Part shown: positions 27,025 to 38,700 of the stretch, one piece after another | Layout: each line of letters starts with the position of its first letter | Numbering within the stretch: position 1 is the first letter of the stretch | Assembly (NCBI RefSeq): GCF_000768705.1 | Contig: NZ_AVPJ01000004.1 | Span: 124,001 to 188,000 of the forward strand | Length of the DNA stretch: 64,000 nucleotides | Origin: Knoellia sinensis KCTC 19936 | GTDB taxonomy: Bacteria > Actinomycetota > Actinomycetes > Actinomycetales > Dermatophilaceae | Direction of reading: 5' to 3' | The notes under the pieces: generated by a model | The model's database searches: none | Told to the model about the DNA's origin: nothing | Seen by the model: only the letters and a program-made list of their open reading frames with translations | Made by a program: the position numbers and the translations under genes

Positions 27025-28076
27025 GCGACGCCGAAGCCGGAGAGCGTCCGCTGATCGGCGGCCCGGCCCTCGAGCGCACCCTGTTCGAGGTGAAGAAGGT
27101 CGTGGTCGGTCAGGACCACATGGTCGAGCGGATGCTCGTCGGACTCTTGGCGCGCGGCCACGTCCTCCTCGAAGGCGTTCCCGGCGTGGCGAAGACCCTC
27201 GCGGTCCGCACCCTCGCCGACGCGATCGGCGGGACGTTCGCCCGGCTCCAGTTCACCCCCGACCTCATGCCGGGCGACATCGTGGGCACTCGGGTCTGGC
27301 GTCCGTCGAGCGACGCCTTCGACACCGAACTCGGGCCGATCTTCGCCAACCTCGTCCTCGCCGACGAGATCAACCGTGCGCCCGCGAAGGTGCAGTCGGC
27401 GCTCCTCGAGGCGATGGCCGAGCGGCAGGTGACGATCGGCGGGCAGACCTTCGCCCTACCGGCTCCCTTCCTCGTGCTCGCGACGCAGAACCCGATCGAG
27501 TCCGAGGGCGTCTACCAACTCCCCGAGGCCCAGCGGGACCGCTTCCTGCTCAAGGTGGACGTCGGGTACCCCACCGACATGGAGGAGCTGACGATCCTCC
27601 AACGGATGAGCGTCGACCCTCCTTCGGCGCACCTCACGCTGGAGCTCGACCAGGTGGCGGAGTTGCAACGAGCCACGGACCGGGTCTTCGTCCACCACGC
27701 GATCGCCCAGTACGCGGTGGCCCTGGTCATCGCCACGCGGGAGCCACACCGGTTCGGACTCGGCCACCTCGACGGCGTCGTCGACTTCGGGGCGAGTCCC
27801 CGCGCGACCCTGGGACTCGTGGCGGCCGGGCGAGCGCTGGCACTGCTCCGCGGCCGCGACTACGTGCTGCCCGGGGACATCACGGACGTGGCTGCGGACG
27901 TCCTGTCGCATCGCCTCGTCCTTTCGTTCGAGTCCGTCGCCGACGGGATCGACCCTCGGGTGGTCGTGGATGCCGTCATCGCGGCCGTCCCGTTGCCCGA
28001 GGTCGCCCCCGGACAGCACGACACCGTCGCCCCGCTGGCGGACCACGCCCCGACAGGGCCCGGCCCTCATGGCTGA
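27021..28076 (+). CDS. MoxR family AAA+ ATPase
   Basis: Chaperone-like AAA+ ATPase, 351 residues. Walker A GVPGVAKT (about residue 47), the family motif QFTPDLMPGDIVGTRVW, Walker B VLADEINRAPAKVQSALLEAM and sensor 1 ATQNPIESEG, all intact; a lid domain follows to about 330. MoxR proteins work with VWA-domain partners in metal insertion or complex assembly, and here DUF58 and VWA genes follow directly. GTG 27021 overlaps the small membrane protein stop. The C-terminal tail after about residue 325 is Pro/His-rich and overlaps the DUF58 start by 8 nt. Confidence 0.93.
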   Translation: MSDAEAGERPLIGGPALERTLFEVKKVVVGQDHMVERMLVGLLARGHVLLEGVPGVAKTLAVRTLADAIGGTFARLQFTPDLMPGDIVGTRVWRPSSDAFDTELGPIFANLVLADEINRAPAKVQSALLEAMAERQVTIGGQTFALPAPFLVLATQNPIESEGVYQLPEAQRDRFLLKVDVGYPTDMEELTILQRMSVDPPSAHLTLELDQVAELQRATDRVFVHHAIAQYAVALVIATREPHRFGLGHLDGVVDFGASPRATLGLVAAGRALALLRGRDYVLPGDITDVAADVLSHRLVLSFESVADGIDPRVVVDAVIAAVPLPEVAPGQHDTVAPLADHAPTGPGPHG

Positions 28077-29016
28077 GCCCCTGCGCGACCTCGCCCGCGA
28101 CGGTGACCGAGCGTTCAAGGCGCTCGATCTCGTCGTGCGGCGAAGGCTCAACGGTCTCCTTCAAGGGGATCGCGCGGGCATGCGACTGGGCGGCGGGTCA
28201 GAGCCCGAGGAGGTCGTCCGCTACCGCGCGGGCGAGGACGACGTCCGACGCATGGACTGGAACGTCACCGCTCGCACCGGCGAGCCCCACGTCTGGCGGC
28301 CCCTGGCCGAACACGAGTTGGACACGTGGGTCCTCGTCGACGAAACCCCGAGCATGGACTTCGGCACCGCGCGCAGCGAGAAGCGTGACGTCGCTGCCCT
28401 CGTGGCCGGCTCCGTGGGGCTGCTCACGGACGGCCCCGGCAACCGCGTCGGCGTCGCTCACCTCACACCCGACGGGCTGGAGTGGGACGCTCCGCTCCCG
28501 GGTCGAGTCAGCGCCCGACGGACCTTGCGCACCGTGGCGGGCGCGCCCCGTGCCGAGGTGCGTCGCGACACCACAACGTTGGGCGAGGCGATCACAGCTC
28601 TTGAGCGGCGCCACCGCCGGCCGGGGCTGCGGGTGATCGTGAGTGACTTCATCGACCCCGACGGCGCCACCGATCGACCGTTCACCTGGGAGCCCGCCCT
28701 GCGACGACTGTGTTCCCGGCACGACGTCATCGTCATGGAGGTGCTCGACCCCCGCGAGATGGAGCTGCCCGACCTCGGACTCGTGGTCCTGCGCGATCCC
28801 GAGTCCGGACGCTCGCGCGAGGTCCACACGAGTGCGGCGTTGCGACGACGATATGCCGAACTCGCGGCCCGGCACCGCGCCGACGTCGCCGACGCCGTCC
28901 GGTCCACCGGCGCGGGCCACGTCGTCGTCCGCACTGACTCCGACTGGGTGCGTGATCTCGCCCGATACATCCTGTCCAGGCGTCGCGCGCGTCGCCCCGT
29001 TCGGAGGGTGCGTTGA
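28069..29016 (+). CDS. DUF58 (VWA-like) protein of MoxR system
   Basis: Soluble partner in the MoxR - DUF58 - VWA module, 315 residues. The DUF58 core motif is clear: EVVRYRAGEDDVRRMDWNVTARTGEPHV (given in two parts: YRAGEDDVRRMDWN; VTARTGEPHV, about 45-70), followed by a VWA-like fold starting WVLVDETPSMDFG (about 88-100), where the MIDAS pattern is D-E-T-P-S rather than DxSxS, and LRVIVSDFIDPD near 190. The C-terminus is basic (SRRRARRPVRRVR). It overlaps moxR by 8 nt and the VWA gene by 1 nt, so the three are made together. Confidence 0.9.
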   Translation: MAEPLRDLARDGDRAFKALDLVVRRRLNGLLQGDRAGMRLGGGSEPEEVVRYRAGEDDVRRMDWNVTARTGEPHVWRPLAEHELDTWVLVDETPSMDFGTARSEKRDVAALVAGSVGLLTDGPGNRVGVAHLTPDGLEWDAPLPGRVSARRTLRTVAGAPRAEVRRDTTTLGEAITALERRHRRPGLRVIVSDFIDPDGATDRPFTWEPALRRLCSRHDVIVMEVLDPREMELPDLGLVVLRDPESGRSREVHTSAALRRRYAELAARHRADVADAVRSTGAGHVVVRTDSDWVRDLARYILSRRRARRPVRRVR

Positions 29017-29963
29017 TGGACCTCCTCGCGCCGATCTGGCTGCTGCTCCTCCTTCCGCTGGGGGCGCTCGCGGTCACCTACGTCGTCCTCCAGCGGCGCA
29101 GACGCCGGTATGCCGTCCGCTTCGCTTCGCTGCCGATGCTCGAGAAGGTTGCTCCCCACCAACCGGGATGGCGTCGGCACGCGCCCGCGGCTGCCTTCGT
29201 CCTGGCCTTGAGCGCGCTCGCGCTCGCGGCTGCCCGGCCAGTGATCGACGTCCGCGTTCCGCACGAGCGGGCGACGGTGATCGTGGCCCTCGACGTCTCT
29301 CGCTCGATGCAGGCGACCGACGTCGAACCGACTCGGATGGACGCTGCCAAGCAAGCGGCCGCCTCGTTCATCGAGAATCTGCCCGACACCTTCAACGTGG
29401 GTCTCGTGACCTTCTCCGGATCGACCTCGGTGGTGGCCCCGCCGACCAAGGACCACGAGGCTGTGGCGGCCGCGCTCGATGGCCTGCCAATGGCCAACAG
29501 CACTGCCATCGGCGAAGCGGTTTTCACGTCACTGGACCAGGTTGCGTCCATGTCCGGGGGCGACGAGTCCGTCGACGTCCCGGCACGCATTGTGTTGCTG
29601 TCCGACGGCACCAATACCTCCGGACGCAGCCCGGACGAGGCCGCGGTCGCGGCCTCGGAGGCAGGCGTTCCGGTCTCGACGATCGCTTACGGCACCCAGG
29701 AGGGGACGGTCGAGATCCAGGGTCGCTTGGTGCCGGTGCCCGTCGACGTCGAGGCCCTCGCCGCGCTGGCCGACGGCACCGGGGGAGTGGCCTACACCGC
29801 CGAGAGCGGCGATGAGCTCGCCGAGGTCTACGAGGACATCGGGTCATCCATCGGGTGGCGCACCGAAGCGCGAGAGATCACGCCCTACCTCGCAGCCGCC
29901 GGGTTCCTCCTCGGACTCGGCGCCGGGGCGATGTCACTGCGCTGGTTCGCGCGGCTTCCGTGA
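29016..29963 (+). CDS. BatA-like membrane-anchored VWA protein
   Basis: 315 residues: N-terminal helices (about 5-25 and 55-75), a VWA domain in the middle with an intact MIDAS (VALDVSRSMQATD, about 92; TDAS-equivalent Thr and Asp in VLLSDGTNTSG, about 190), and a C-terminal helix (about 290-310). The topology matches BatA/Aerotolerance proteins, which are anchored at both ends with the VWA domain facing one side. MIDAS integrity suggests divalent-metal-dependent protein binding. It overlaps DUF58 by 1 nt. The ATPase MoxR is the expected partner. Confidence 0.9.
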   Translation: MDLLAPIWLLLLLPLGALAVTYVVLQRRRRRYAVRFASLPMLEKVAPHQPGWRRHAPAAAFVLALSALALAAARPVIDVRVPHERATVIVALDVSRSMQATDVEPTRMDAAKQAAASFIENLPDTFNVGLVTFSGSTSVVAPPTKDHEAVAAALDGLPMANSTAIGEAVFTSLDQVASMSGGDESVDVPARIVLLSDGTNTSGRSPDEAAVAASEAGVPVSTIAYGTQEGTVEIQGRLVPVPVDVEALAALADGTGGVAYTAESGDELAEVYEDIGSSIGWRTEAREITPYLAAAGFLLGLGAGAMSLRWFARLP

Positions 29964-29980
29964 ACGACGAAGGAGAGGTG

Positions 29981-30967
29981 ATGGGCCCCATGTCCACCCC
30001 ACCCACCGATGGCGAGCGCCGCGTGCCCCTGGTCACGTGGCCGGGCCTCGGTGAGCCCGCCGGCCCGGACTTCCTCCGCCGTCCCATGCCTGCCTCCGCC
30101 CCCGACGTCCCGACCGCGACCTGGGGCGACCACCCCATCTTCGGCGCCGTGGGTCGCGACGTGGGGCGGCCCACAGACTCGACCGGGACATCTCCTGTGC
30201 CACCACCCGGTCGGGAGCGGCGACGCGGCCGCCTCCCAACCCTCCTCCTGGCCGCAGCACTGACCGGAGGACTGGCAGGAGCCGGCGCAGCCGTCGTGCT
30301 CGGCCCGGACGCCGTCCCCTCGTCCGGGTCGGGCATCGCCGTCGAACCGCCGTCGGGTCGCGCCCCTGCATCAGCCGCAGGCACGGAGGAGGCGGCGGCG
30401 CAGGCCATCCTTCCGAGCGTCGTGCAGGTGCGTGCCGGTCAGGCCACAGGATCGGGGTTCGTCCTCGACGATCGGGGCCACGTCATGACGAACCATCACG
30501 TCATCGAAGGAGCTTCCTCGGTGAGCCTGCAGCTCGCCAGTGGGCGCTCCGTGTCGGCCGTGGTCGTCGGGAGTTCTGAGGACGACGACATCGCCGTCCT
30601 GAGGGCCGACCCGCAAGCCCTCGAACCCGCGCGGATCGGCACGTCGTCCGCCCTGCGCATCGGCCAGCCCGTCATCGCCGTCGGCTCGCCACTCGGCTTG
30701 GACGGTACGGTCACCGCGGGCATCGTCAGTGCGGTCGAGCGGCGGGCGAGCCTGGGCGGGGGAGTGCGTCAGCAGGTCATCCAGACCGATGCCTCGATCA
30801 ATCCGGGAAACTCGGGCGGGCCACTCGTCAATCTCGACGGCCAGGTCGTCGGGGTGAACACCGCCATCGCCACGCTCTCTGGTCGTGCCTCCGGCTCGAT
30901 CGGCATCGGGTTCGCCGTACCCATCGATCGGGCCGTCGACGTGGCCGAGGACATCATCCGAGGGTGA
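29981..30967 (+). CDS. Membrane-anchored trypsin-like serine protease (HtrA-like, no PDZ)
   Basis: 328 residues. A Pro-rich cytoplasmic N-terminus (about 1-80) and a basic RERRRGRLP lead into one transmembrane helix (LLLAAALTGGLAGAGAAVVL, about 87-106). The S1C protease domain follows at about 135-325 with a complete triad: His in MTNHHVIEG, Asp in DDDIAVLRA and Ser in NPGNSGGPL. The protein ends right after the protease domain (VDVAEDIIRG), so the PDZ domain usual for HtrA/DegP is missing. AAGGAG 5 nt before ATG 29981 sets the start; GTG 29960 overlapping the VWA stop and ATG 29990 are alternatives. As last gene of the MoxR operon, it may process a component of that complex. Confidence 0.88.
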   Translation: MGPMSTPPTDGERRVPLVTWPGLGEPAGPDFLRRPMPASAPDVPTATWGDHPIFGAVGRDVGRPTDSTGTSPVPPPGRERRRGRLPTLLLAAALTGGLAGAGAAVVLGPDAVPSSGSGIAVEPPSGRAPASAAGTEEAAAQAILPSVVQVRAGQATGSGFVLDDRGHVMTNHHVIEGASSVSLQLASGRSVSAVVVGSSEDDDIAVLRADPQALEPARIGTSSALRIGQPVIAVGSPLGLDGTVTAGIVSAVERRASLGGGVRQQVIQTDASINPGNSGGPLVNLDGQVVGVNTAIATLSGRASGSIGIGFAVPIDRAVDVAEDIIRG

Positions 30968-31077
30968 GCACACGGCAAACGGACTCGTCGTGCTGAATCA
31001 GAACGTCCACGCCCCGGCACCCCCTGCCCCTCGACATGGGTGGCGTGGGAAGGTGGACAGGACGAGGCGTCCGCTAG

Positions 31078-31095
31078 TATCTTGACGTCAAGATA
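31078..31095. promoter_or_regulatory. Perfect 18-bp palindrome at the acnA promoter
   Basis: TATCTTGACGTCAAGATA, fully palindromic, 49 nt before the acnA start. A possible -10 (TAGTAT, 31075-31080) overlaps its left edge, so a bound protein would block transcription initiation. The regulator is not identifiable here; in corynebacteria a TetR-type protein (AcnR) represses aconitase, but the site is not shown to be equivalent. Confidence 0.6.
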
Positions 31096-31144
31096 ATTCG
31101 GTGGACCGACACACACGCGATGACGCGCGGAAGGGAGCAGGCTC

Positions 31145-33964
<2,820 letters not shown>

Positions 33965-33985
33965 GCGAGACCACACCGGAACGAC

Positions 33986-34025
33986 AGACGCCGGTATGCC
34001 GTGAGAACACGGCATACCGGCGTCT
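33986..34025. terminator. Bidirectional terminator built from inverted GTATGCCG pair
   Basis: Perfect 18-bp arms (33986-34003 and 34008-34025) with a 4-nt loop AGAA, between acnA and the convergent SARP gene. Each arm contains one copy of the octamer GTATGCCG/CGGCATAC. A short T-containing stretch (TTGCCTTTG) follows on the plus strand. Confidence 0.85.
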
Positions 34026-34053
34026 TGCCTTTGCGTGTGTCCCGTCTCGGCCG

Positions 34054-35481
34054 TCAGGCTGGAATCGAGATGGCTCCCAGCGAGCCCGTTGTCGTGGCGG
34101 GGGCAGCATCGACGGCCGTCGCCTCGGTGAGGGGTGACGAGAGTTGCATCCCTGCCGCGGTCCAGACCAGCCGCTCCTCGGCGAGCCATCGACGGAGCAG
34201 GCCGATGACCCGTTCGGCCAATGCGTTCGTGTTTGCGCTCACCGACTGAACGAGGGTGGGCGACGGCTCAGCCTGCAGCACCACCCTGATGAGTCGCTCC
34301 AGGTCGACGTCGGACAGTTGGCCGACCTCGACCACCTCCATCGAAGCGGACTCGTGCGGGTGGGGTGTGGGACGGGCCGCCGCGCCAATGTGGTCGAGAG
34401 TCTCCACCGGAATGACGACCATCGCGTGTCGACGCCGCGCCAAGTCGACGATGTCACGGATCTCGGCCGGTGTCGTGGTCACGCGTGCGTGCAGGAGAAG
34501 GACCTGACCTTGGAGCGCCGACCCCTCCGCCGGCGTCTGCTCGGGGTCGGAATCCAGCCGATGGGCCAACTGCAACGACAGGCTCAGGCCGCGACAGGCG
34601 GTCGCCACGGCGGCTCGGCGCCCACTGCCGGGTTCGCCTCGCAGCCAGAGGACGCCGGTCCCACCCGCCTCCTGCAACCGCTGGAGTGCATCGGAGACCG
34701 ACTCGACAGCAGAGGTCGGTGACTGCACCGCAGTCTGTAGGTTCGTCATCTCGAGGCACTCGGACAAGAGCGCCTGCGTCTGGGGTGACGGGTCGACGCC
34801 GTACTGCTCGTTCAGCAATGTCTTGAAGGCGCTGTAGGACCTCAGGGCCTTCGTGGTCTCCCCGAGGCCGGAGTGCGCCCGCATGGTGGCCCGGACCGCA
34901 CGTTCGGACGAGGGATCGAGTCGGTGTGCCTTGCGTGCGAAGGCCAGGCTGTCGCGCATCCACGCCAGGGACGCCGCCGAGTCCGCGCCATCGAGCAGGA
35001 TCTGGAAGAAGACGTCTCGCCAGTCGTGGACGGTCTCGAACCAGTCCCCGTCCGACTCCGCGACATCGAGGTCACCGGGGTAGAGGGTCTCGGCCTCGCG
35101 CGCCATCTGGACGACCATGCGGTGGTCACCAACTCGTCGTGCTCGCTCGGCCGCCTCGGCCGCCTCGCCAAAGGCCTGCGTGTCCACCCAGGCGTTGTCG
35201 AGCATGAGGGAGTGGTCGAGCCGCCCGATGTGCTCCGGGCCGAGAACTCGCCGCAAGCGGCACGCTGCCGTGCGCAGACTCGCACCGGCGTGCTGCTCGT
35301 CCGCGTCGGGCCACAGCCGACTGACGAGCTTGTCCCTCGACACCGGGGTCCCGGCCTCGAGAGCCAGAAGCCGCAGCAGATCCTTCGTCTTGCTGGTCGA
35401 CCACTCGCTGTTGCGGACGAGCGATCCGTCGGCCCGACGAACGTGAAGCCGACCGAACAACCGAACTTCGATGCCTTGCAC
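34054..35481 (-). CDS. AfsR/SARP family transcriptional regulator (BTAD)
   Basis: Transcriptional activator of 475 residues. An OmpR-like winged helix at about 5-80 (IEVRLFGRLHVRRADG, LLRLLALEAGTPVSRDKLVSRLWPD) is followed by the bacterial transcriptional activation domain at about 95-245 (YPGDLDVAESDGDWFETV, ALRSYSAFKTLLNEQYGVDPSPQT). The C-terminal 220 residues look like a decayed ATPase: GEPGSGRRAAVATA stands where a Walker A would be, with Arg in place of the Lys, and no clear Walker B. GTG 35481 is chosen because GGAGG lies 8 nt upstream; ATG 35544 would add 21 residues. It is divergent from the secreted peroxidase, and TCAC direct repeats in the gap fit SARP binding. Confidence 0.85.
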   Translation of the reverse strand: MQGIEVRLFGRLHVRRADGSLVRNSEWSTSKTKDLLRLLALEAGTPVSRDKLVSRLWPDADEQHAGASLRTAACRLRRVLGPEHIGRLDHSLMLDNAWVDTQAFGEAAEAAERARRVGDHRMVVQMAREAETLYPGDLDVAESDGDWFETVHDWRDVFFQILLDGADSAASLAWMRDSLAFARKAHRLDPSSERAVRATMRAHSGLGETTKALRSYSAFKTLLNEQYGVDPSPQTQALLSECLEMTNLQTAVQSPTSAVESVSDALQRLQEAGGTGVLWLRGEPGSGRRAAVATACRGLSLSLQLAHRLDSDPEQTPAEGSALQGQVLLLHARVTTTPAEIRDIVDLARRRHAMVVIPVETLDHIGAAARPTPHPHESASMEVVEVGQLSDVDLERLIRVVLQAEPSPTLVQSVSANTNALAERVIGLLRRWLAEERLVWTAAGMQLSSPLTEATAVDAAPATTTGSLGAISIPA

Positions 35482-35600
35482 TCGCGACCTCCAACGTGTG
35501 TGCTCTGGCCTCAGAGCCCCCCTCATGCCGGCTCGTTGGACCAACCACTTGCGACGCTAGCAGCGGGGTGAGGGGGCTGTTCGGGCTTCCGGAGAAATGG

Positions 35601-35680
35601 TCACGAGGGGATCACGGGGGTGGTCACAAGGGTCTATGCCGTTGCGATTTCACGTCCTTGTCACGGGGGCCGGATCACCC
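35601..35680. promoter_or_regulatory. TCAC direct repeats, candidate SARP binding sites
   Basis: TCAC begins at 35601 (TCACGAGGGG), 35612 (TCACGGGGG) and 35624 (TCACAAGGG): steps of 11 and 12 nt. It recurs at 35650 (TCACGTCC), 35661 (TCACGGGGG; step 11) and 35675 (TCACCC). SARP regulators bind heptamer direct repeats at 11-nt spacing overlapping the -35 region. The repeats lie between the SARP gene (35481) and the peroxidase start (35755). No clear -10 was found. Confidence 0.6.
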
Positions 35681-35754
35681 TGTGCCTGTGCACTGCTCGG
35701 TGCCTTGCGCGTCATGCCGTTGGCGTGCTTTCAAGCAGAAGGAGGCTGGCCACG

Positions 35755-38700
35755 ATGCCGGTACCTGAAGAAGCCTCAGCCAGTCGAACGCGACCAGGAG
35801 CGCGTCATCGCAAAGCGCCGCCGCAACGACGACGACGGGGGATCGTCACGTCGGTTGCGGCAGCGTCATTGGTCGCATCCTTGGGTTTGGCGGTGACGGT
35901 CACCCAGTCCCAAGCCGCGCCGATTGGCGCCGGCTTCCAGCTGGACCGTGGAGACCTCAACTTCATCCTCAAGCAGATCCAGATCTCAGAGGCTCACGTC
36001 GCGAGTCGTACTGTGGCACAGCCCTGCTCGACTCTGTTGGGCACTGGGCCCAACCAGATTCCCAACCAGGGCACGAACGGCGAACTCCTGCCGTGGGGCC
36101 TGCGCACCGTCGACGGTTCGTGCAACAACCTGATCGCAGGGCAGGAGAAGTTCGGCGCGTCCGATCAGCTCTTCCCCAGGCGGGTGCCGGGCTCCTTCAA
36201 GGCTGCCGAGCCCGTCGATACTCCGTTTGACCCGGACGGACCTGGCCCGAAGACTCAGGGGAGCCCGACCTCATACGCCGAGGTGGGGACATCGAGCACT
36301 CCATCCTTCGTTCAGGACTCCCAGCCGCGCGTGATCAGCAACCTCATCGTCGACCAGACCAAGAGCAACGCCGCCGCGGCTGCCGCGTCTGGTCTCACCG
36401 ATGCTGAGCTGGCGACCTTCCCGGCTGGAGCGACACTGCCGATTGGCAACGTGGCTCCCGACGCCGGACTCTCTGCTCCGTTCAACGCGATGTTCACGCT
36501 GTTCGGTCAGTTCTTCGACCACGGACTCGACCTGGTCGACAAGAGCGGCGGCACCATCTACATGCCCCTCAAGGCAGACGACCCGCTTCGCGCCCGGGCT
36601 GGGAACACCCCGTTCATGCTCCTCACGCGAGCGAAGACGAACGCCCAGCACGAGGCGACGAACAAGGCGACCCCGTTCGTCGACCAGAACCAGACGTACA
36701 CCTCGCACCCGTCGCACCAGGTCTTCCTGAGGTCCTACACGCGCGATGCGAGCACCGCCAACCGGCCTGTGCCCAACGGCAAGCTCATCGAGACCGTCAT
36801 CAACGGCGAAGGGGGCATGGCCACCTGGGCGACCCTCAAGGCCGAGGCGCGGACGAAGTTGGGGATCCAGCTCACGGATACGGACGTCCTCAACATCCCG
36901 CTGCTCGCCACCGACCCGTACGGGCACTTCGAGCCCGGCACGAACGGCTTCCCGCAATTCCTGCTCCCCGATGGCACGAAGGTCGAGGGAAACCCGGCTG
37001 CGAACAACAACCTGGGTGTGTTGGTTCCGGCCAACGCCATCCGCACGGGCCAGGCCTTCCTTGACGACATCGCCCACCACGCGGTGCCGATGGGTGACCC
37101 GGACGGAGTCGGTGGGACGGTGAGTCCGCGACCGGCGGACACGGACACCGTTCTCACGTTGTCCGGCCAGCCGCATGCGCGCGACACCTACGACGACGAG
37201 ATGCTCAACGCGCACTTCGTCGCCGGCGACGGACGGGTGAACGAGAACATCGGACTCACGGCCGTCCACCACGTCTTCCACTCGGAGCACAACCGTCTGG
37301 CCGACAACATCCACGCCCTGATCAACCTGCAGGACACGGCCTTCCAGAACCAGTGGCGGGCGGTCAACACCGCCAGTGGCTGGCAGTACGGCGAGCGCCT
37401 GTTCCAGGCGGCCCGCTTCGTCACCGAGATGGAGTACCAGCACCTCGTCTTCGAGGAGTTCGGTCGCAAGGTCCAGCCGCTGATCAACGCCTTCGGTGAG
37501 GGCGGCACGGGCTACGAGACGACGACGAACCCGGCCATCAAGGCCGAGTTTGCCCACGCCGTCTACCGGTTCGGTCACTCGATGCTCACGGACGACATCA
37601 AGCGGACGACGGCCACTGGTGGCGACACGAGCCTTGATCTGATCACGGCATTCCTCAACCCGACGCACTTCACCAGCAACGGGGCCACTGCGCTGACGCC
37701 GAAACAGGGTGCAGGGCAGATCTTCCGAGGGATGACGAGGGAACCGGGACAGGAGATCGACGAGTTCGTCACGGAGACGCTGCGCAACAACCTGCTCGGC
37801 CTTCCGCTCGACCTCCCGACGATCAACATCGCCCGGGCCCGGGACACCGGAATCCCGACGCTCAACGAGGCGCGTCGAGCGTTCTACGCGGAGTCGCAGA
37901 ACTCGCAGGTCAGGCCGTACGACAACTGGTCTGACGTGGGCTTCAACCTCAAGCACAGCGAGTCGCTGGTCAACTTCGTCGCCGCTTACGGACGCCACCC
38001 GAGCGTCCTGAACGCGACCACGCTGGCGGCCAAGCGTGCGGCTGCCGGTCGGATCGTCGGCGGCACACCGATTCCCGTCCCGGACGACCCGACCACCGTG
38101 TGCACGGCACCGAACGTGCCTGTCGGCTGCGATGAGAGCAACCCTGGTCTCCCGCCGGCGGACTGGGAAGAGTTCATGTTCGGAATGGGCGCTTGGGCCA
38201 ACACTGAGACCGGTGTCAACAACATCGACCTCTGGGTCGGTGGCCTCGCGGAGAAGCAGATGGTGGGCGGTGGCCTTCTCGGGTCGACGTTCAACTACGT
38301 CTTCGAGCACCAGATGGAGGACCTGCAGTTCGCTGACCGGTTCTACTACCTGGCCCGCGTCCAGGGTCTCAACCTGCTCGTCCAGCTCGAGGGCAACTCC
38401 TTCGGTGAGCTGGTGTCGCGCAACGCGGACGTCTCGGGGATGCCTTCGGACATCTTCAGCCGCCCGGACCTCATGTTCAACCTGCCCAACATGGGCCCGG
38501 TCGGTGGACCGATCGTCGATGACGCCACGACCCCGGACAACAACGAGGCGGCCCAGCCCAACCTCGCCTGGCAGCCCGGCGGCACGATCCGGTTCAGTGG
38601 AACCGAGCACGTCGTGTTCAACGGTCGTGACGACGTGGGCGACCGGATCTGGTCGAGTGAAGGTGACGACACGGTCCGCGGCAACGGCGGCAACGACTGG

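Noticed and set aside
35620-35754. Upstream extension of the peroxidase frame from 35620
   Set aside because: It would place 45 residues before a good ribosome site and signal peptide, and runs through the TCAC repeats.
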